64,000 nt of DNA. It comes from JASLBX01 sp036373915. Lineage in GTDB: Bacteria; Actinomycetota; Actinomycetes; Jiangellales; Jiangellaceae. A model generated the notes under the pieces. It made no database searches. It saw only the letters and a list, made by a program, of their open reading frames with translations, and had not been told where the DNA came from. Both the position numbers and the translations under genes were made by a program. Every line of letters begins with the position of its first letter. Position 1 is the first letter of the stretch. Where the stretch lies: contig DASUUU010000044.1 of the NCBI GenBank assembly GCA_036373915.1, forward strand, positions 1 through 64,000, written 5' to 3'. This document shows, in pieces, positions 27,532 through 36,012 of the stretch.

Positions 27532-28035
27532 TCAGGAGAGACGCAGCAGCATCCTGGTGTTCCCTAGAGTGTTAGGTTTGACACGATCAAGATCGAGAAA
27601 CTCGGCCACGCCTTCGTCGTCGGAACGAAGTAGCTCTGCATACACCTCGGGCGGCACGACGTTGCCCTCGACCACTTCGAAGCCGCACCGCTTGAAGAAC
27701 TCCACTTCGAAGGTCAGGCAGAACACTCGCGAGATTCCCAGGTCACGCGCCACGTCCAGCAACGTCGATAACACTGCGTGACCAATGCCCCGGCCCACCC
27801 AATCCGGATGAGTCGCCAGTGTTCTGACCTCGGCGAGATCTTCCCACATCACGTGCAGCGCCCCGCATCCGATGATCGAGCCGGCCGGTTCCTCGGCAAC
27901 CCAGAATTCCTGGACGTCCTCGTACAGCGTCACCATCTCTTTGGACAGCAGAATGCGCTGCGCCGCATACTGATCGACTAGTTGCCGAATCGACCGGACA
28001 TCGCCCGTCCGCGCCCGGCGAACTGTGGTAATCAC
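27532..28035 (-). CDS. argA: Short-form N-acetylglutamate synthase (GNAT)
   Basis: A 167-residue GNAT enzyme that matches Rv2747, the actinobacterial N-acetylglutamate synthase that starts arginine biosynthesis. Shared segments are VRRARTGDVRSIRQLVD, EFWVAEE, GCGALHVMWEDLAEVRT and VAEFLDLDRVKPNTLGNTRMLL. It lacks the amino-acid kinase domain of E. coli ArgA. The GTG start overlaps the lysS stop by four bases, so the two are coupled. It has the lower G+C character of lysS. Confidence 0.9.
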   Translation of the reverse strand: MITTVRRARTGDVRSIRQLVDQYAAQRILLSKEMVTLYEDVQEFWVAEEPAGSIIGCGALHVMWEDLAEVRTLATHPDWVGRGIGHAVLSTLLDVARDLGISRVFCLTFEVEFFKRCGFEVVEGNVVPPEVYAELLRSDDEGVAEFLDLDRVKPNTLGNTRMLLRLS

Positions 28036-29543
28036 TCGGGCTTGACCAAGGGGTACAGGATGGTCTCCCGAATTCCGACGCCCATCAGCGCCATCACCAG
28101 TCTGTCGACCCCGATGCCCATGCCGCCGGTAGGCGGCATTCCATACTCGAGGGCGCGAAGGAAGTCTTCATCGAGATCCATCGCTTCCAGATCTCCCTCG
28201 GCGGCTCTCAGCGACTGTTCCACCAGTCGCTGACGTTGGATCACCGGATCAGCCAACTCGGTGTACGCGACGCCCAGTTCGACCCCACCGATGATCAGAT
28301 CCCATGCCTCGGTCAATCGTTCATCGTCGCGGTGTGGCCGGGCGAGCGGCCGGACCGACTCTGGATAGTCGCAAACAAAAGTCGGTCGTGTCAGGGTGTG
28401 CTCGACCAGCTTTTCGAAGAGTTCAAGAATTATTTCGCCGTGCTGCCACTCCGGCGCGAGTTCAACATGGTGCTCGTCGGCAATCTTGCGCAGATGATCA
28501 ACGTCGGTGTCGATGCTGACCGGCTCACCGATCACGGCGGATACGGCACCATGCAAGGTAACCCGATCCCAGGGTTGCTCGAGGTCGATCTGGCCGCCGC
28601 GCCCATCGGATACGACAGTCCTATCTATTGCGCGAGCCGCATTAAGGACGAGTTCGCGGCACAGTTCGGCCATGCCGTCGTAGTCGCTGTAGGCCTCGTA
28701 GAGCTCCAGCATGGTGAATTCGGGGCTGTGCGTGGAGTCCGCCCCCTCGTTGCGGAAGACGCGGCCGATCTCGTATACCCGGTCGATCCCCCCGACGATC
28801 GATCGCTTCAGATGCAATTCCAGCGCGATTCGCAGGGTCATGTCCATATCAAAGGCATGGAAGTGAGTAACGAACGGGCGAGCCGCCGCGCCGCCGTGCG
28901 ACAGCTGCAGCACGGGAGTTTCGACCTCGACGAATCCTCGGTCGTCCAGCGTTGAACGCAATGCACGGACCACGACCGCGCGATTTCGGACCATCTGACG
29001 GGCGGCCTGGTTCACAATCAGATCTACGTAACGCTGGCGAACCCGCGTTTCTTCGTTAAGTGTCTTATGCGCTACAGGTAGCGGCCGCAGAGCCTTCGAA
29101 ACGAGCGTCCACGAGTCCGCCATCACCGACAGCTCACCGGTTCTGCTCGCCACGACCTCGCCATCGACCCCTACCTGGTCGCCGATGTCGACGAGGCGTT
29201 TCCAGTCGTCCAACGCCGAATCGCCGACCCGATCGAGTGAAAGCATTACCTGCAACTCGGTGCCGTCACCTGAACGCAGCCGGGCGAAACACAATTTGCC
29301 CTTATTGCGAATGAAGATCACCCGGCCGGCGACCGCCGCCCGCCGGCCCGTGGCGGCGCCGGGATCCAGGCCGTCGAACTCGGCGCGTATCTCGGCCAGG
29401 CTGTGCGTCCGATCGAAGCCGCGTGGATACGGGGCGATACCGCGCTTGAGGAGTTCGGCGCGCTTCTCACGGCGCACGCGCATCTGCTCCGGCAGTTCGT
29501 CCGTCTCGCGAAGGTACGCCCCTTGCTCATCCACGAGGGTCAA
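28032..29543 (-). CDS. lysS: Lysyl-tRNA synthetase (class II)
   Basis: Charges tRNA-Lys. 503 residues: an N-terminal OB-fold anticodon-binding domain (AGRVIFIRNKGKLCFARLR) and a class II core with motif 2 RVFRNEGADSTHSPEFTMLE and motif 3 GMGIGVDRLVMAL. The start is set at TTG 29543 because GGGAGGA stands nine bases before it; GTG 29534 is an alternative, and the frame is open to 29744. G+C is lower than in neighbouring genes (two 60-base lines counted at 52-53%). It precedes argA with a four-base overlap. Confidence 0.95.
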   Translation of the reverse strand: MTLVDEQGAYLRETDELPEQMRVRREKRAELLKRGIAPYPRGFDRTHSLAEIRAEFDGLDPGAATGRRAAVAGRVIFIRNKGKLCFARLRSGDGTELQVMLSLDRVGDSALDDWKRLVDIGDQVGVDGEVVASRTGELSVMADSWTLVSKALRPLPVAHKTLNEETRVRQRYVDLIVNQAARQMVRNRAVVVRALRSTLDDRGFVEVETPVLQLSHGGAAARPFVTHFHAFDMDMTLRIALELHLKRSIVGGIDRVYEIGRVFRNEGADSTHSPEFTMLELYEAYSDYDGMAELCRELVLNAARAIDRTVVSDGRGGQIDLEQPWDRVTLHGAVSAVIGEPVSIDTDVDHLRKIADEHHVELAPEWQHGEIILELFEKLVEHTLTRPTFVCDYPESVRPLARPHRDDERLTEAWDLIIGGVELGVAYTELADPVIQRQRLVEQSLRAAEGDLEAMDLDEDFLRALEYGMPPTGGMGIGVDRLVMALMGVGIRETILYPLVKPE

Positions 29544-29626
29544 GCCTAACGATCCTCCCGGTGGCGGCTGTAACCAATTGCACCGGAAGGACCAGATCCC
29601 ATTGCCGCCTGCCCGGATGCCTGTCA

Positions 29627-29654
29627 CATTGGAATCACGGAGGTGACTCCAATG
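29627..29654 (+). promoter_or_regulatory. Hairpin presenting the STAS gene ribosome site in its loop
   Basis: CATTGGAATCAC (29627-29638) and GTGACTCCAATG (29643-29654) pair in 11 of 12 positions. The four-base loop is GGAG, the Shine-Dalgarno core, and the ATG start codon (29652-29654) is in the 3' arm. As RNA, the start would be closed in the stem while the SD is exposed. As DNA it could equally be a dyad operator. Confidence 0.65.
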
Positions 29655-29981
29655 GGTGAGGTACAGGTCGCCGACAGAGGATCGCGCGAGATCGTCGTAT
29701 TCTTGACCGGCGATGTCGACGACTCGCTGACAGACCAATTGCACGCGGCCGTCGACGAGGTCGCGAGGCTCGAGCGGCTTAGTTCACTGAGCCACGCGGT
29801 GGTGGACATGCACGGGGTGACATCACTCGGCCCCGCCGGCATCGCGTTTCTCAGGGAGTTGCAGGTGCGTGGCGAGCGAGCCGGGTTCGCGTTGTCGTTC
29901 TCGCACCTGAGCAGCGTCGCCCACCGTGCTCTCGAGGAGGCGGGCTGGTCGTTCGTGGAGACGAGTCCACACCTGCCGTGA
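29652..29981 (+). CDS. STAS-domain protein (anti-anti-sigma factor-like)
   Basis: A 109-residue STAS domain (VVFLTGDVDDSLTDQLHAAV; VVDMHGVTSLGPAGIAFL). Members such as SpoIIAA and RsbV release sigma factors when their conserved Ser is unphosphorylated; here the candidate residue lies in the GVTSLGPAG loop. No kinase or anti-sigma gene is adjacent. ATG 29652 is chosen because GGAGG precedes it at eight bases; GTG 29643 is in frame but lies within that site. Divergent from lysS. Confidence 0.85.
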   Translation: MGEVQVADRGSREIVVFLTGDVDDSLTDQLHAAVDEVARLERLSSLSHAVVDMHGVTSLGPAGIAFLRELQVRGERAGFALSFSHLSSVAHRALEEAGWSFVETSPHLP

Positions 29982-29986
29982 CCATC

Positions 29987-30034
29987 GCTGGTTGAGCGGT
30001 GAAGCGCCCGCTCAACCAGCATGATCACGTGATC
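29987..30034. terminator. Hairpin plus palindrome between STAS and epimerase genes
   Basis: GCTGGTTGAGCGG (29987-29999) and CCGCTCAACCAGC (30008-30020) form a perfect 13-base stem with an 8-base loop. Directly after it lies GATCACGTGATC (30023-30034), a perfect 12-base palindrome. It separates two convergent genes and can end both transcripts. Confidence 0.8.
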
Positions 30035-30037
30035 GGG

Positions 30038-30979
30038 TCAGGCCGAGCGGAGCTCAGCGAACCCGTCCCGCCAGCTCGGGTAGGACGGAGCCCAGCCGAG
30101 CTCGGCCCTGGCTTTGCCGTTTGCCGAGCCACGCATCGTGGTCATCGTCGCCACACCGAGTTCGCCGAGCATCGGCCGCACCAGCCAGGCCGGTACCCGG
30201 AACGGTTGCTTCGCCCCGATGATCTCCGCGTAGTACGGCAACCACGTCGCTACCGGCGCGGGTTCGTCGTCCACGATGTTGTAGACACCCGGCCGGCCGC
30301 GTTCGACCGCGAGCGCGGTCGCCAGTGCCGCGTCCTTGATGTGGATGAACGAGAAAACGCCCCCGCCGCCCCCGACGATCGGCATGCGCCGCTTCGCGAC
30401 GAGTTCGTAGATCTCGCCGCCACGGTCGAAATGCGTCCCCGGGCCGTAGAAGCTGCCGAAGCGCAGGACCAGGCCCTCGATGCCCGTGGCCGCGGGCACC
30501 GTGGATTCCACGTGCCGTATCGCGGTTAACGACCGTACTGATGCGGCTGCCGGTTCCGGATCGAGCGGGTCCTCCTCCGTCTTCACCGAACTGCCGGTGT
30601 GCGGATTGGGCCAGCCGGTGTAACTCTGCGCGATGAACCGCCGCGCACCGGCCTTGCGGGCAGCCTCGAGCAGATAGTCCAATCCCCTGGTGCGAAGCTC
30701 GTTCGTCGCCGCGAAGGCGTCGTCGAACCGCTTGAAGTCCGATCGCTCGATCGCGGTCAGCTGATGCATGACCACGTCCGGGCCGGCCGCCGTCACAGCG
30801 TCGAGCACAGCTTCGCGGTCCAGAGCATCGAGCACGACGGGTTCGGCGCCAGCGGCTCGGATGCCGTCGGCCTTGGCCGCGGAGCGCGTCGTGCCGATCA
30901 CCTCATGCCCGGCCTCGACCAGAGCAGGAATCAGGGGGCGTCCCACCGCACCGGTCGCTCCAGCCAGGAAGATTTTCAT
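30038..30979 (-). CDS. NAD(P)-binding epimerase-type protein, ECF41 partner
   Basis: An atypical/extended SDR of 313 residues: FLAGATGAVGRPLIPALVEAGHEV is the dinucleotide-binding start, and FIAQSYTGWPN the substrate region. It lacks an evident YxxxK. NAD-dependent epimerase genes are recurrent neighbours and targets of ECF41 sigma factors, and here an ECF41 gene is divergent 68 bases away. An exact ECF41-type promoter precedes this gene, and AAGGAG gives a strong ribosome site. Substrate unknown. Confidence 0.9.
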   Translation of the reverse strand: MKIFLAGATGAVGRPLIPALVEAGHEVIGTTRSAAKADGIRAAGAEPVVLDALDREAVLDAVTAAGPDVVMHQLTAIERSDFKRFDDAFAATNELRTRGLDYLLEAARKAGARRFIAQSYTGWPNPHTGSSVKTEEDPLDPEPAAASVRSLTAIRHVESTVPAATGIEGLVLRFGSFYGPGTHFDRGGEIYELVAKRRMPIVGGGGGVFSFIHIKDAALATALAVERGRPGVYNIVDDEPAPVATWLPYYAEIIGAKQPFRVPAWLVRPMLGELGVATMTTMRGSANGKARAELGWAPSYPSWRDGFAELRSA

Positions 30980-31004
30980 GTCCTCTCCTTTCGTCGCCCC
31001 CTAC

Positions 31005-31031
31005 GACGAGACGGGACGTCGCCCTGTGACA
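31005..31031 (-). promoter_or_regulatory. ECF41-type promoter of the epimerase gene
   Basis: On the minus strand TGTCACA (31025-31031), 16 bases, then CGTC (31005-31008). This equals the published ECF41 target consensus TGTCACA-N16-CGTC exactly. It lies 25 bases before the epimerase ATG and within the divergent region shared with the sigma factor gene. Confidence 0.85.
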
Positions 31032-31047
31032 GCCAGGACGCGAGTGC

Positions 31048-31947
31048 TTGGATCGGATCGTGACCGACCTCGCGACACAGCACCACGACGAGCTGCGTCC
31101 GTTGATGTTCTCGATCGCCTACCGGATGCTGGGTAGCGTCACCGAAGCGGAGGACATCGTCCAGGAGGCCTTCGCGCGGATGGTCGGCCCCTCCGTACCG
31201 CAGGCCCGCTCGCCGGAGGCGCTGGCCACGACTGTCACGACGCGGCTGGCCATCGATCACTTGCGCTCGGCGCGGGTACGCCGCGAGCGGTATGTCGGCG
31301 CCTGGCTGCCCGAGCCGTTGATCACCGCCGACGAGATGGCGGATCCCGCCCGCCGAATCGAGGTGGACGAGACGGTATCGATGGCGTTCCTCGTCCTGCT
31401 CGAGACCCTCACACCGGTCGAACGGGCGGTGTTCTTACTGCGCGACGTATTCGGCTACGGCTACGCTCAGGTGGCCGAGATCGTGGGTAAGAGCGAGGCG
31501 AACTGCCGGCAGATCCTGACCCGGGCCAGGCAGCGCATCGAGGAGCGCCGGCCCCGGTTCGAAGCGTCTCAGAACCGCCGCGACGAACTCGCCCGGCAGT
31601 TCCTCGCCGCCTGCGAGACCGGAAACACCGCCGCGCTGGAGCGGCTCCTGGCAGAGGACGTGGTGTTCTACGGCGACGGTGGCGGCAAGGCCGCAGCGGT
31701 CACCCGCCCGGTTGTCGGCGGGCTGCGGGTGGCCCGCTTCATGCTCGCGATCGCCCGCCAGGTCGCGGATGCCGGCGGCCGCTTCGAGCCGATCGAGGTC
31801 AACGGCCAGCCGGGGGCGCGGCTCGTCGATGCCGAGGGCAGGCTCGGCGCGGTACTCGAGATCACGATTGCCGACGGCCACGTTCGTGAGCTGCGGAACG
31901 TCCTCAACCCGGACAAGCTCGGCCACCTCGGCCTTCCCCTGCGTTGA
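31048..31947 (+). CDS. ECF41-family RNA polymerase sigma factor (SigJ-like)
   Basis: An extracytoplasmic-function sigma factor of 299 residues with regions 2 (AYRMLGSVTEAEDIVQEAFAR) and 4 (VFLLRDVFGYGYAQVAEIVGKSEANCRQILTRAR), joined by the WLPEP linker, and a fused C-terminal SnoaL-like domain. The DGGGK and NPDKL motifs near the end are hallmarks of ECF41, whose extension replaces an anti-sigma factor. TTG 31048 (AGGA ten bases before) or GTG 31060 may be the start. Its TGA stop is the end of the palindrome at 31941. Confidence 0.93.
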   Translation: MDRIVTDLATQHHDELRPLMFSIAYRMLGSVTEAEDIVQEAFARMVGPSVPQARSPEALATTVTTRLAIDHLRSARVRRERYVGAWLPEPLITADEMADPARRIEVDETVSMAFLVLLETLTPVERAVFLLRDVFGYGYAQVAEIVGKSEANCRQILTRARQRIEERRPRFEASQNRRDELARQFLAACETGNTAALERLLAEDVVFYGDGGGKAAAVTRPVVGGLRVARFMLAIARQVADAGGRFEPIEVNGQPGARLVDAEGRLGAVLEITIADGHVRELRNVLNPDKLGHLGLPLR

Positions 31948-32050
31948 TCATGCAAAAGTGGGACGACGACACGCCGTCCACCTGTGCCGAGCGAATGGGA
32001 CACGCCAGCGTAATCGGCGTGTCGTCGTCCCACTTTTGCATGATCAACGC
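31941..32050. repeat. Long palindrome, TGATCATGCAA family, copy 2
   Basis: Perfect 36-base inverted repeat (31941-31976 with 32015-32050) around a 38-base centre. The outer end reads GCGTTGATCATGCAAAAGTG. The sigma factor stop codon TGA (31945-31947) is part of the left arm. It lies between the convergent sigma factor and coaX genes. The centre shares TGCCGAGCG and GCGTAAT with copy 3. Confidence 0.95.
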
Positions 32051-32055
32051 GAGGG

Positions 32056-32835
32056 TCAAACGTTGCGGTCGTAGACCAGGCGCAGACCCAGCAGGGTGAG
32101 CCACGGCTCGTGATGATCCACGCAGCGGCACTCGGTGATCACGAGTTCGGCCAGCCCGCCGGTCGCGATCACCGGCACGTCGCTCAGGTCGATCCCCAGC
32201 TCGTCGACCATCCGGGTGACGATGCCGTCCACCTGACCGGAAAAGCCGTACAGCGCACCCGACTGGAGCGCCTCCACAGTGTTCTTCGCGATCACCGACC
32301 GCGGCCGCATCAGTTCCACCCGGCGCAGCTGGGCCCCTGCGTCCCCGAGTGCGTCCAGCGAGACCCCGATGCCTGGCGCGATCGCCCCGCCAAGGTACTC
32401 ACCGCGGGCCGACACCACGTCAAAGGTCGTCGCCGTGCCGAAGTCGACGACGATCGTCGGGGCACCGTAAAGATGCTGGGCGGCGATGGCATTGACGATC
32501 CGGTCGGTTCCGACCTCGCGGGGGGTGTCGACCAGCACCGGCAGCCCGGTCTTGACGCCCGGTTCGACGAGGACGGCGGGCAAGCCCGTGAAGTATCGCG
32601 CGACCATGCCGCGCATCTCGTGCAGCACTGCCGGGACCGTGGAGCAGATCGCCACCCCCGTGATGCCGTCGTGGTGGCCGCCTCCTGCGAGCAGGCCGCG
32701 CAGCAGCGCCCACAGCTCGTCCGCAGTGCGGTGTGATTCGGTCGCCACGCGCCAGTGCTCGGCGACCTCCTCACCGTCGAGGAGCCCGAGAACAGTCTGC
32801 GTGTTGCCGACGTCGATGGCGAGCAGCACCCTCAA
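32056..32835 (-). CDS. coaX: Type III pantothenate kinase
   Basis: Phosphorylates pantothenate, the first step of coenzyme A synthesis. 259 residues of the ASKHA fold: AIDVGNTQTVLGL is phosphate loop 1, GTDRIVNAIAA and VVDFGTATTFDVV carry catalytic and phosphate-2 residues, and VIATGGLA adenosine. Type III enzymes are not inhibited by CoA. The start is TTG 32835, overlapping the nadC stop, or GTG 32829. It follows nadB-nadC in one overlapping operon; panC is 5 kb away. Confidence 0.95.
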   Translation of the reverse strand: MRVLLAIDVGNTQTVLGLLDGEEVAEHWRVATESHRTADELWALLRGLLAGGGHHDGITGVAICSTVPAVLHEMRGMVARYFTGLPAVLVEPGVKTGLPVLVDTPREVGTDRIVNAIAAQHLYGAPTIVVDFGTATTFDVVSARGEYLGGAIAPGIGVSLDALGDAGAQLRRVELMRPRSVIAKNTVEALQSGALYGFSGQVDGIVTRMVDELGIDLSDVPVIATGGLAELVITECRCVDHHEPWLTLLGLRLVYDRNV

Positions 32836-33689
32836 CGCACCTCGCGCAAGTCGAAGGCGACATCGAGAATCGGAGCCGAATGGGTGATCGCCCCGACCGA
32901 CAGGTAGTCGACGCCGGTTTCGGCGTACGCGCGTGCGAACTCGAGCGTCAAACCGCCGCTCACCTCGAGCCGGGCCCGGCCGCCGACGGCCTCGACCGCC
33001 TGCCGGACCTGATCGACCGAGAAGTTGTCGAGCAGGATCAACCCCGCGCCGGCCTCGACCGCCTCGAGGGCGCCGGCCACGTCATCGACTTCGATCTCCA
33101 CGGGTGCGTCCGGGAACGCCTCGGTCACCTTCGCGTACGCGGACGCGACGCCGCCGGCGGCGAGCACGTGGTTGTCCTTGATCAGCGCCTCGTCGGACAG
33201 GGCCATCCGGTGGTTCTCGCCGCCGCCGCAGCGCACGGCGTACTTCTCCAGGGCGCGCAGCAACGGTGTGGTCTTGCGCGTGTCGCGGACCACCGCCCGG
33301 GTCCCGGCCAGCGCGTCCGCCCACTGCCGGGTGGCCGTGGCGATCCCCGACAGCCTGCACAGCAGGTTCAGCGCGGTCCGCTCCGCCAGCAGCAGCCGGC
33401 GCGTCGGCCCGGTGACCGCCGCCAGCACGTCACCGCGGCGCACCCGGGCACCGTCGGCCACCTTCGCGTCGAAACGGGCATCGCCTCCGGTGGTCGCCGA
33501 GAAGACCTCCTCGGCCACTGGCAGGCCGGCCACCACGCCGTCGGCGCGGGCTACCAGCTCACCGGTCGCCTGCTGGTCAGCGGGAATCGTCGCCTCGCTG
33601 GTGACGTCCACACCGCCGGCGAGATCCTCATCAAGGGCCGCCCGGACGATCTCACGCACGGCGGCCGAGTCGAGTTGCGGCACAGTCAC
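32832..33689 (-). CDS. nadC: Quinolinate phosphoribosyltransferase
   Basis: Converts quinolinate and PRPP to nicotinate mononucleotide with loss of CO2, in de novo NAD synthesis. 285 residues, a full-length type II PRTase. TRKTTPLLRALEKYAVRCGGG and LIKDNHV are characteristic active-site blocks, and SGGLT with SVGAITHSAPILDVAFDL close the barrel. It overlaps nadB by four bases upstream and coaX by four downstream. Confidence 0.97.
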   Translation of the reverse strand: MTVPQLDSAAVREIVRAALDEDLAGGVDVTSEATIPADQQATGELVARADGVVAGLPVAEEVFSATTGGDARFDAKVADGARVRRGDVLAAVTGPTRRLLLAERTALNLLCRLSGIATATRQWADALAGTRAVVRDTRKTTPLLRALEKYAVRCGGGENHRMALSDEALIKDNHVLAAGGVASAYAKVTEAFPDAPVEIEVDDVAGALEAVEAGAGLILLDNFSVDQVRQAVEAVGGRARLEVSGGLTLEFARAYAETGVDYLSVGAITHSAPILDVAFDLREVR

Positions 33690-35332
33690 GAAAGCTCCTT
33701 GAAGTCCGTCTCCAGAGTGCCGTCCTCGCCGAGACGGCTGATCAGGTGGCCACGCCAGTGCTCATCGTCCCGCTCGGGGAAGTCCTCCCGCCAGTGCCCG
33801 CCCCGGCTCTCCTCGCGCAACGTCGCATGCCGCGTCAGCGCCGTGGCCACGGCATGCAGGTTCGTGGTCTCCCAGGCCTCGGTGGCGGGTTCGGCGCAGG
33901 CCCGCTCGGTCGTGAGGCTGCTGAGTGCGTCCGCGGTGGTAGCCAGCGACGATGCGCTGCGCACGACTCCGGCTCCTGCCGTCATCGCGCCCTGGACGAA
34001 CAGCCGGGCGTCCGGCGTCAACAGGGCAGGCTCCCCGGTCCGCTCCACCGGGTCTGTCGCCGGCGGCAGGACGTCGGCCAGCTGCTCGGCGATCCGGTGC
34101 CCGAACACCAGCCCTTCGAGCAGCGAGTTCGACGCCAGCCGGTTCGCACCGTGCACGCCCGTGTGCGATACCTCGCCGCAGGCGTAAAGGCCGGGGATGG
34201 ACGTGCGCCCGTGCAGGTCGGTCCGGACGCCGCCGCTTGCGTAGTGCTGCGCGGGCGCCACCGGCACGAGTTGGGTAGCAGGGTCGAATCCGGCCTGGCG
34301 GCAGCGCGCGACGATGGTCGGGAACCGCTGCTCCAGGAACTCAGCGCCGAGATGCCGCGCATCGAGCCACACGTGTTCGGCGCCGGTCTCCGCCATTGCG
34401 GTGATGGCGCCTTTCGCCACGATGTCCCGAGGGGCCAGCTCCGCCAGTGGATGCCGGTCGACCATGAATTGCCGCCCCTCGGCATCGCGCAGCACTGCGC
34501 CCTCGCCACGGACCGCCTCGGAGATCAGCGGCTGCTGGCCCTTCGCCGACCGCCCGAGCCAGAGCACCGTCGGATGGAACTGGACGAACTCCAGGTCTGC
34601 GACGTCCGCTCCGGCCCGCAACGCGGCCGCGATCCCGTCACCGGTGGCTACCGGCGGGTTCGTCGTCGAGGCGTAGACCTGGCCGAGCCCGCCCGTCGCG
34701 AGCACCACGGCCCGGCCGAGCGCGGCACCGATACCGTCGCGTTGACCTTCGCCGATCACGTGCAGGGTCACGCCGCACGCGGCGCCACGAGCGTCGGTCA
34801 GGATGTCGACGACGAGGGCGTGCTCGATCACTTCGATCTTCGGATCCTCGCGGACCGCGTGCAGCGCCTCGATAAGCGCCCGGGATATCTCGCGCCCCGT
34901 CGCGTCCCCGCCGGCATGGGCAATGCGGTCCTTGAGGTGCCCGCCCTCGCGGGTCAGCGCGAGCTCGCCGCTGTCGGTGCGCTCGAACTCCGCACCCATG
35001 GCGGCAAGCTCGCGGACGCGTTTCGGCCCCTCGGTGACGAGGACCCGAACCGCCTCCTCGTCGCAGATCCCCACGCCGGCCACCAAGGTGTCGTGCAGGT
35101 GGGCGTCCGGGCTGTCCGTCGGGTCGAGTGCCGCCGCGATCCCGCCCTGCGCCCAGAAGGTCGATCCCTCCTGCAGCGTCGTCTTCGTCACCAGCAGGAC
35201 GGTGCCCGCGCGGCGGGCTTCAAGTGCCGTCGTGAGGCCGGCTATGCCGCTGCCGACGACGATGACATCGGCCTGGGTCGTCCAGCCCGGTTCCGGCGTC
35301 AGGAGCCGGCGGGCCAGCGGTGCAGTCACCAC
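33686..35332 (-). CDS. nadB: L-aspartate oxidase
   Basis: FAD enzyme that oxidises aspartate to iminoaspartate for quinolinate synthesis. 548 residues. The N-terminal FAD motif is VVGSGIAGLTTALEA; STFWAQGGIAAAL, EFVQFHPT, HYASGGVRTDLHGRTSIPGLYACGE and GANRLASNSLLEGLVFG are succinate-dehydrogenase-family blocks, followed by a helical C-terminal domain. It begins the nadB-nadC-coaX operon. Quinolinate synthase (nadA), usually adjacent, is not in this window. Confidence 0.97.
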   Translation of the reverse strand: MVTAPLARRLLTPEPGWTTQADVIVVGSGIAGLTTALEARRAGTVLLVTKTTLQEGSTFWAQGGIAAALDPTDSPDAHLHDTLVAGVGICDEEAVRVLVTEGPKRVRELAAMGAEFERTDSGELALTREGGHLKDRIAHAGGDATGREISRALIEALHAVREDPKIEVIEHALVVDILTDARGAACGVTLHVIGEGQRDGIGAALGRAVVLATGGLGQVYASTTNPPVATGDGIAAALRAGADVADLEFVQFHPTVLWLGRSAKGQQPLISEAVRGEGAVLRDAEGRQFMVDRHPLAELAPRDIVAKGAITAMAETGAEHVWLDARHLGAEFLEQRFPTIVARCRQAGFDPATQLVPVAPAQHYASGGVRTDLHGRTSIPGLYACGEVSHTGVHGANRLASNSLLEGLVFGHRIAEQLADVLPPATDPVERTGEPALLTPDARLFVQGAMTAGAGVVRSASSLATTADALSSLTTERACAEPATEAWETTNLHAVATALTRHATLREESRGGHWREDFPERDDEHWRGHLISRLGEDGTLETDFKELS

Positions 35333-35478
35333 GCCTCAAACCCTAGAGTGCGGTGCGCGCAGACAGCAGGTCCGGGCTGTTGCATACTCCCCGGCCCCGG
35401 CCTCGACCTGCCACTACACCGCTGGTCCCGTCCGTTTCGGGCCTTTGGTGCCGTCTCGTGACGCCGGGCGCACCAGGC

Positions 35479-35913
35479 CTACCGGGCAGCCAGTCTCGAC
35501 GCGGTCACCAGGAACGCCGCGCCGGTCACGACGTGCATCAACGCCAGCAGCACTCCGCTCGCGGTGTCGTCGGCGGTCGACAACGGACCGCTGACCGATG
35601 CCACGGTGAACAGGCCAGCCGCGACGACGACCGTGCGCACCCATGCCCGGGACCGCTTGGCGGCCAGCGCGAGCAGTCCTGCGCCGATCCCGAACATGAG
35701 AAGCGTGGTGGGCACGATGAGGCCGATGCCGACCTGCATCGAGCTGTCGCCCACCGGCGGAGTCGCCGAGAAGGACACGTCGGCTGCACGACCGCCGGCC
35801 CAGAGCGCGGCGTTGACGAGGGTAGCGACGGCCGCCCCTGCTGCCGCTACCCGGAGCAGCGATTGGTTCTCTACACCGATCCGGTCCGAACCGGCCATGG
35901 ATGTGGTGCTCAC
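35479..35913 (-). CDS. Four-helix membrane protein, DUF6069-like, ECF partner
   Basis: A 144-residue membrane protein with about four hydrophobic helices (LLRVAAAGAAVATLVNAALW; GIGLIVPTTLLMFGIGAGLLALAA; VVVAAGLFTVASVSG; HVVTGAAFLVTA). It resembles DUF6069 proteins; function unknown. The GTG start follows AGGAGG. It is divergent from the second ECF41-type sigma gene and has a promoter that mirrors that gene's (35970-36000), so it is probably the sigma factor's target. Confidence 0.83.
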   Translation of the reverse strand: MSTTSMAGSDRIGVENQSLLRVAAAGAAVATLVNAALWAGGRAADVSFSATPPVGDSSMQVGIGLIVPTTLLMFGIGAGLLALAAKRSRAWVRTVVVAAGLFTVASVSGPLSTADDTASGVLLALMHVVTGAAFLVTASRLAAR

Positions 35914-35969
35914 AGAGACCTCCTATTGGGAAAGACCTGGTAGGTGCATCATGGTGGGTTGTCTCAGCA

Positions 35970-36000
35970 GTACGACGACGTAGCGGTGCAAAGTGTGAGG
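35970..36000 (-). promoter_or_regulatory. ECF-type promoter of the DUF6069-like gene
   Basis: On the minus strand CCTCACA (35994-36000), 16 bases, then CGTCGTAC (35970-35977). The layout equals that of the divergent promoter at 36013-36043, and the -35 differs from the ECF41 consensus TGTCACA at two bases only. Confidence 0.7.
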
Positions 36001-36012
36001 TGACCTGGCCGA

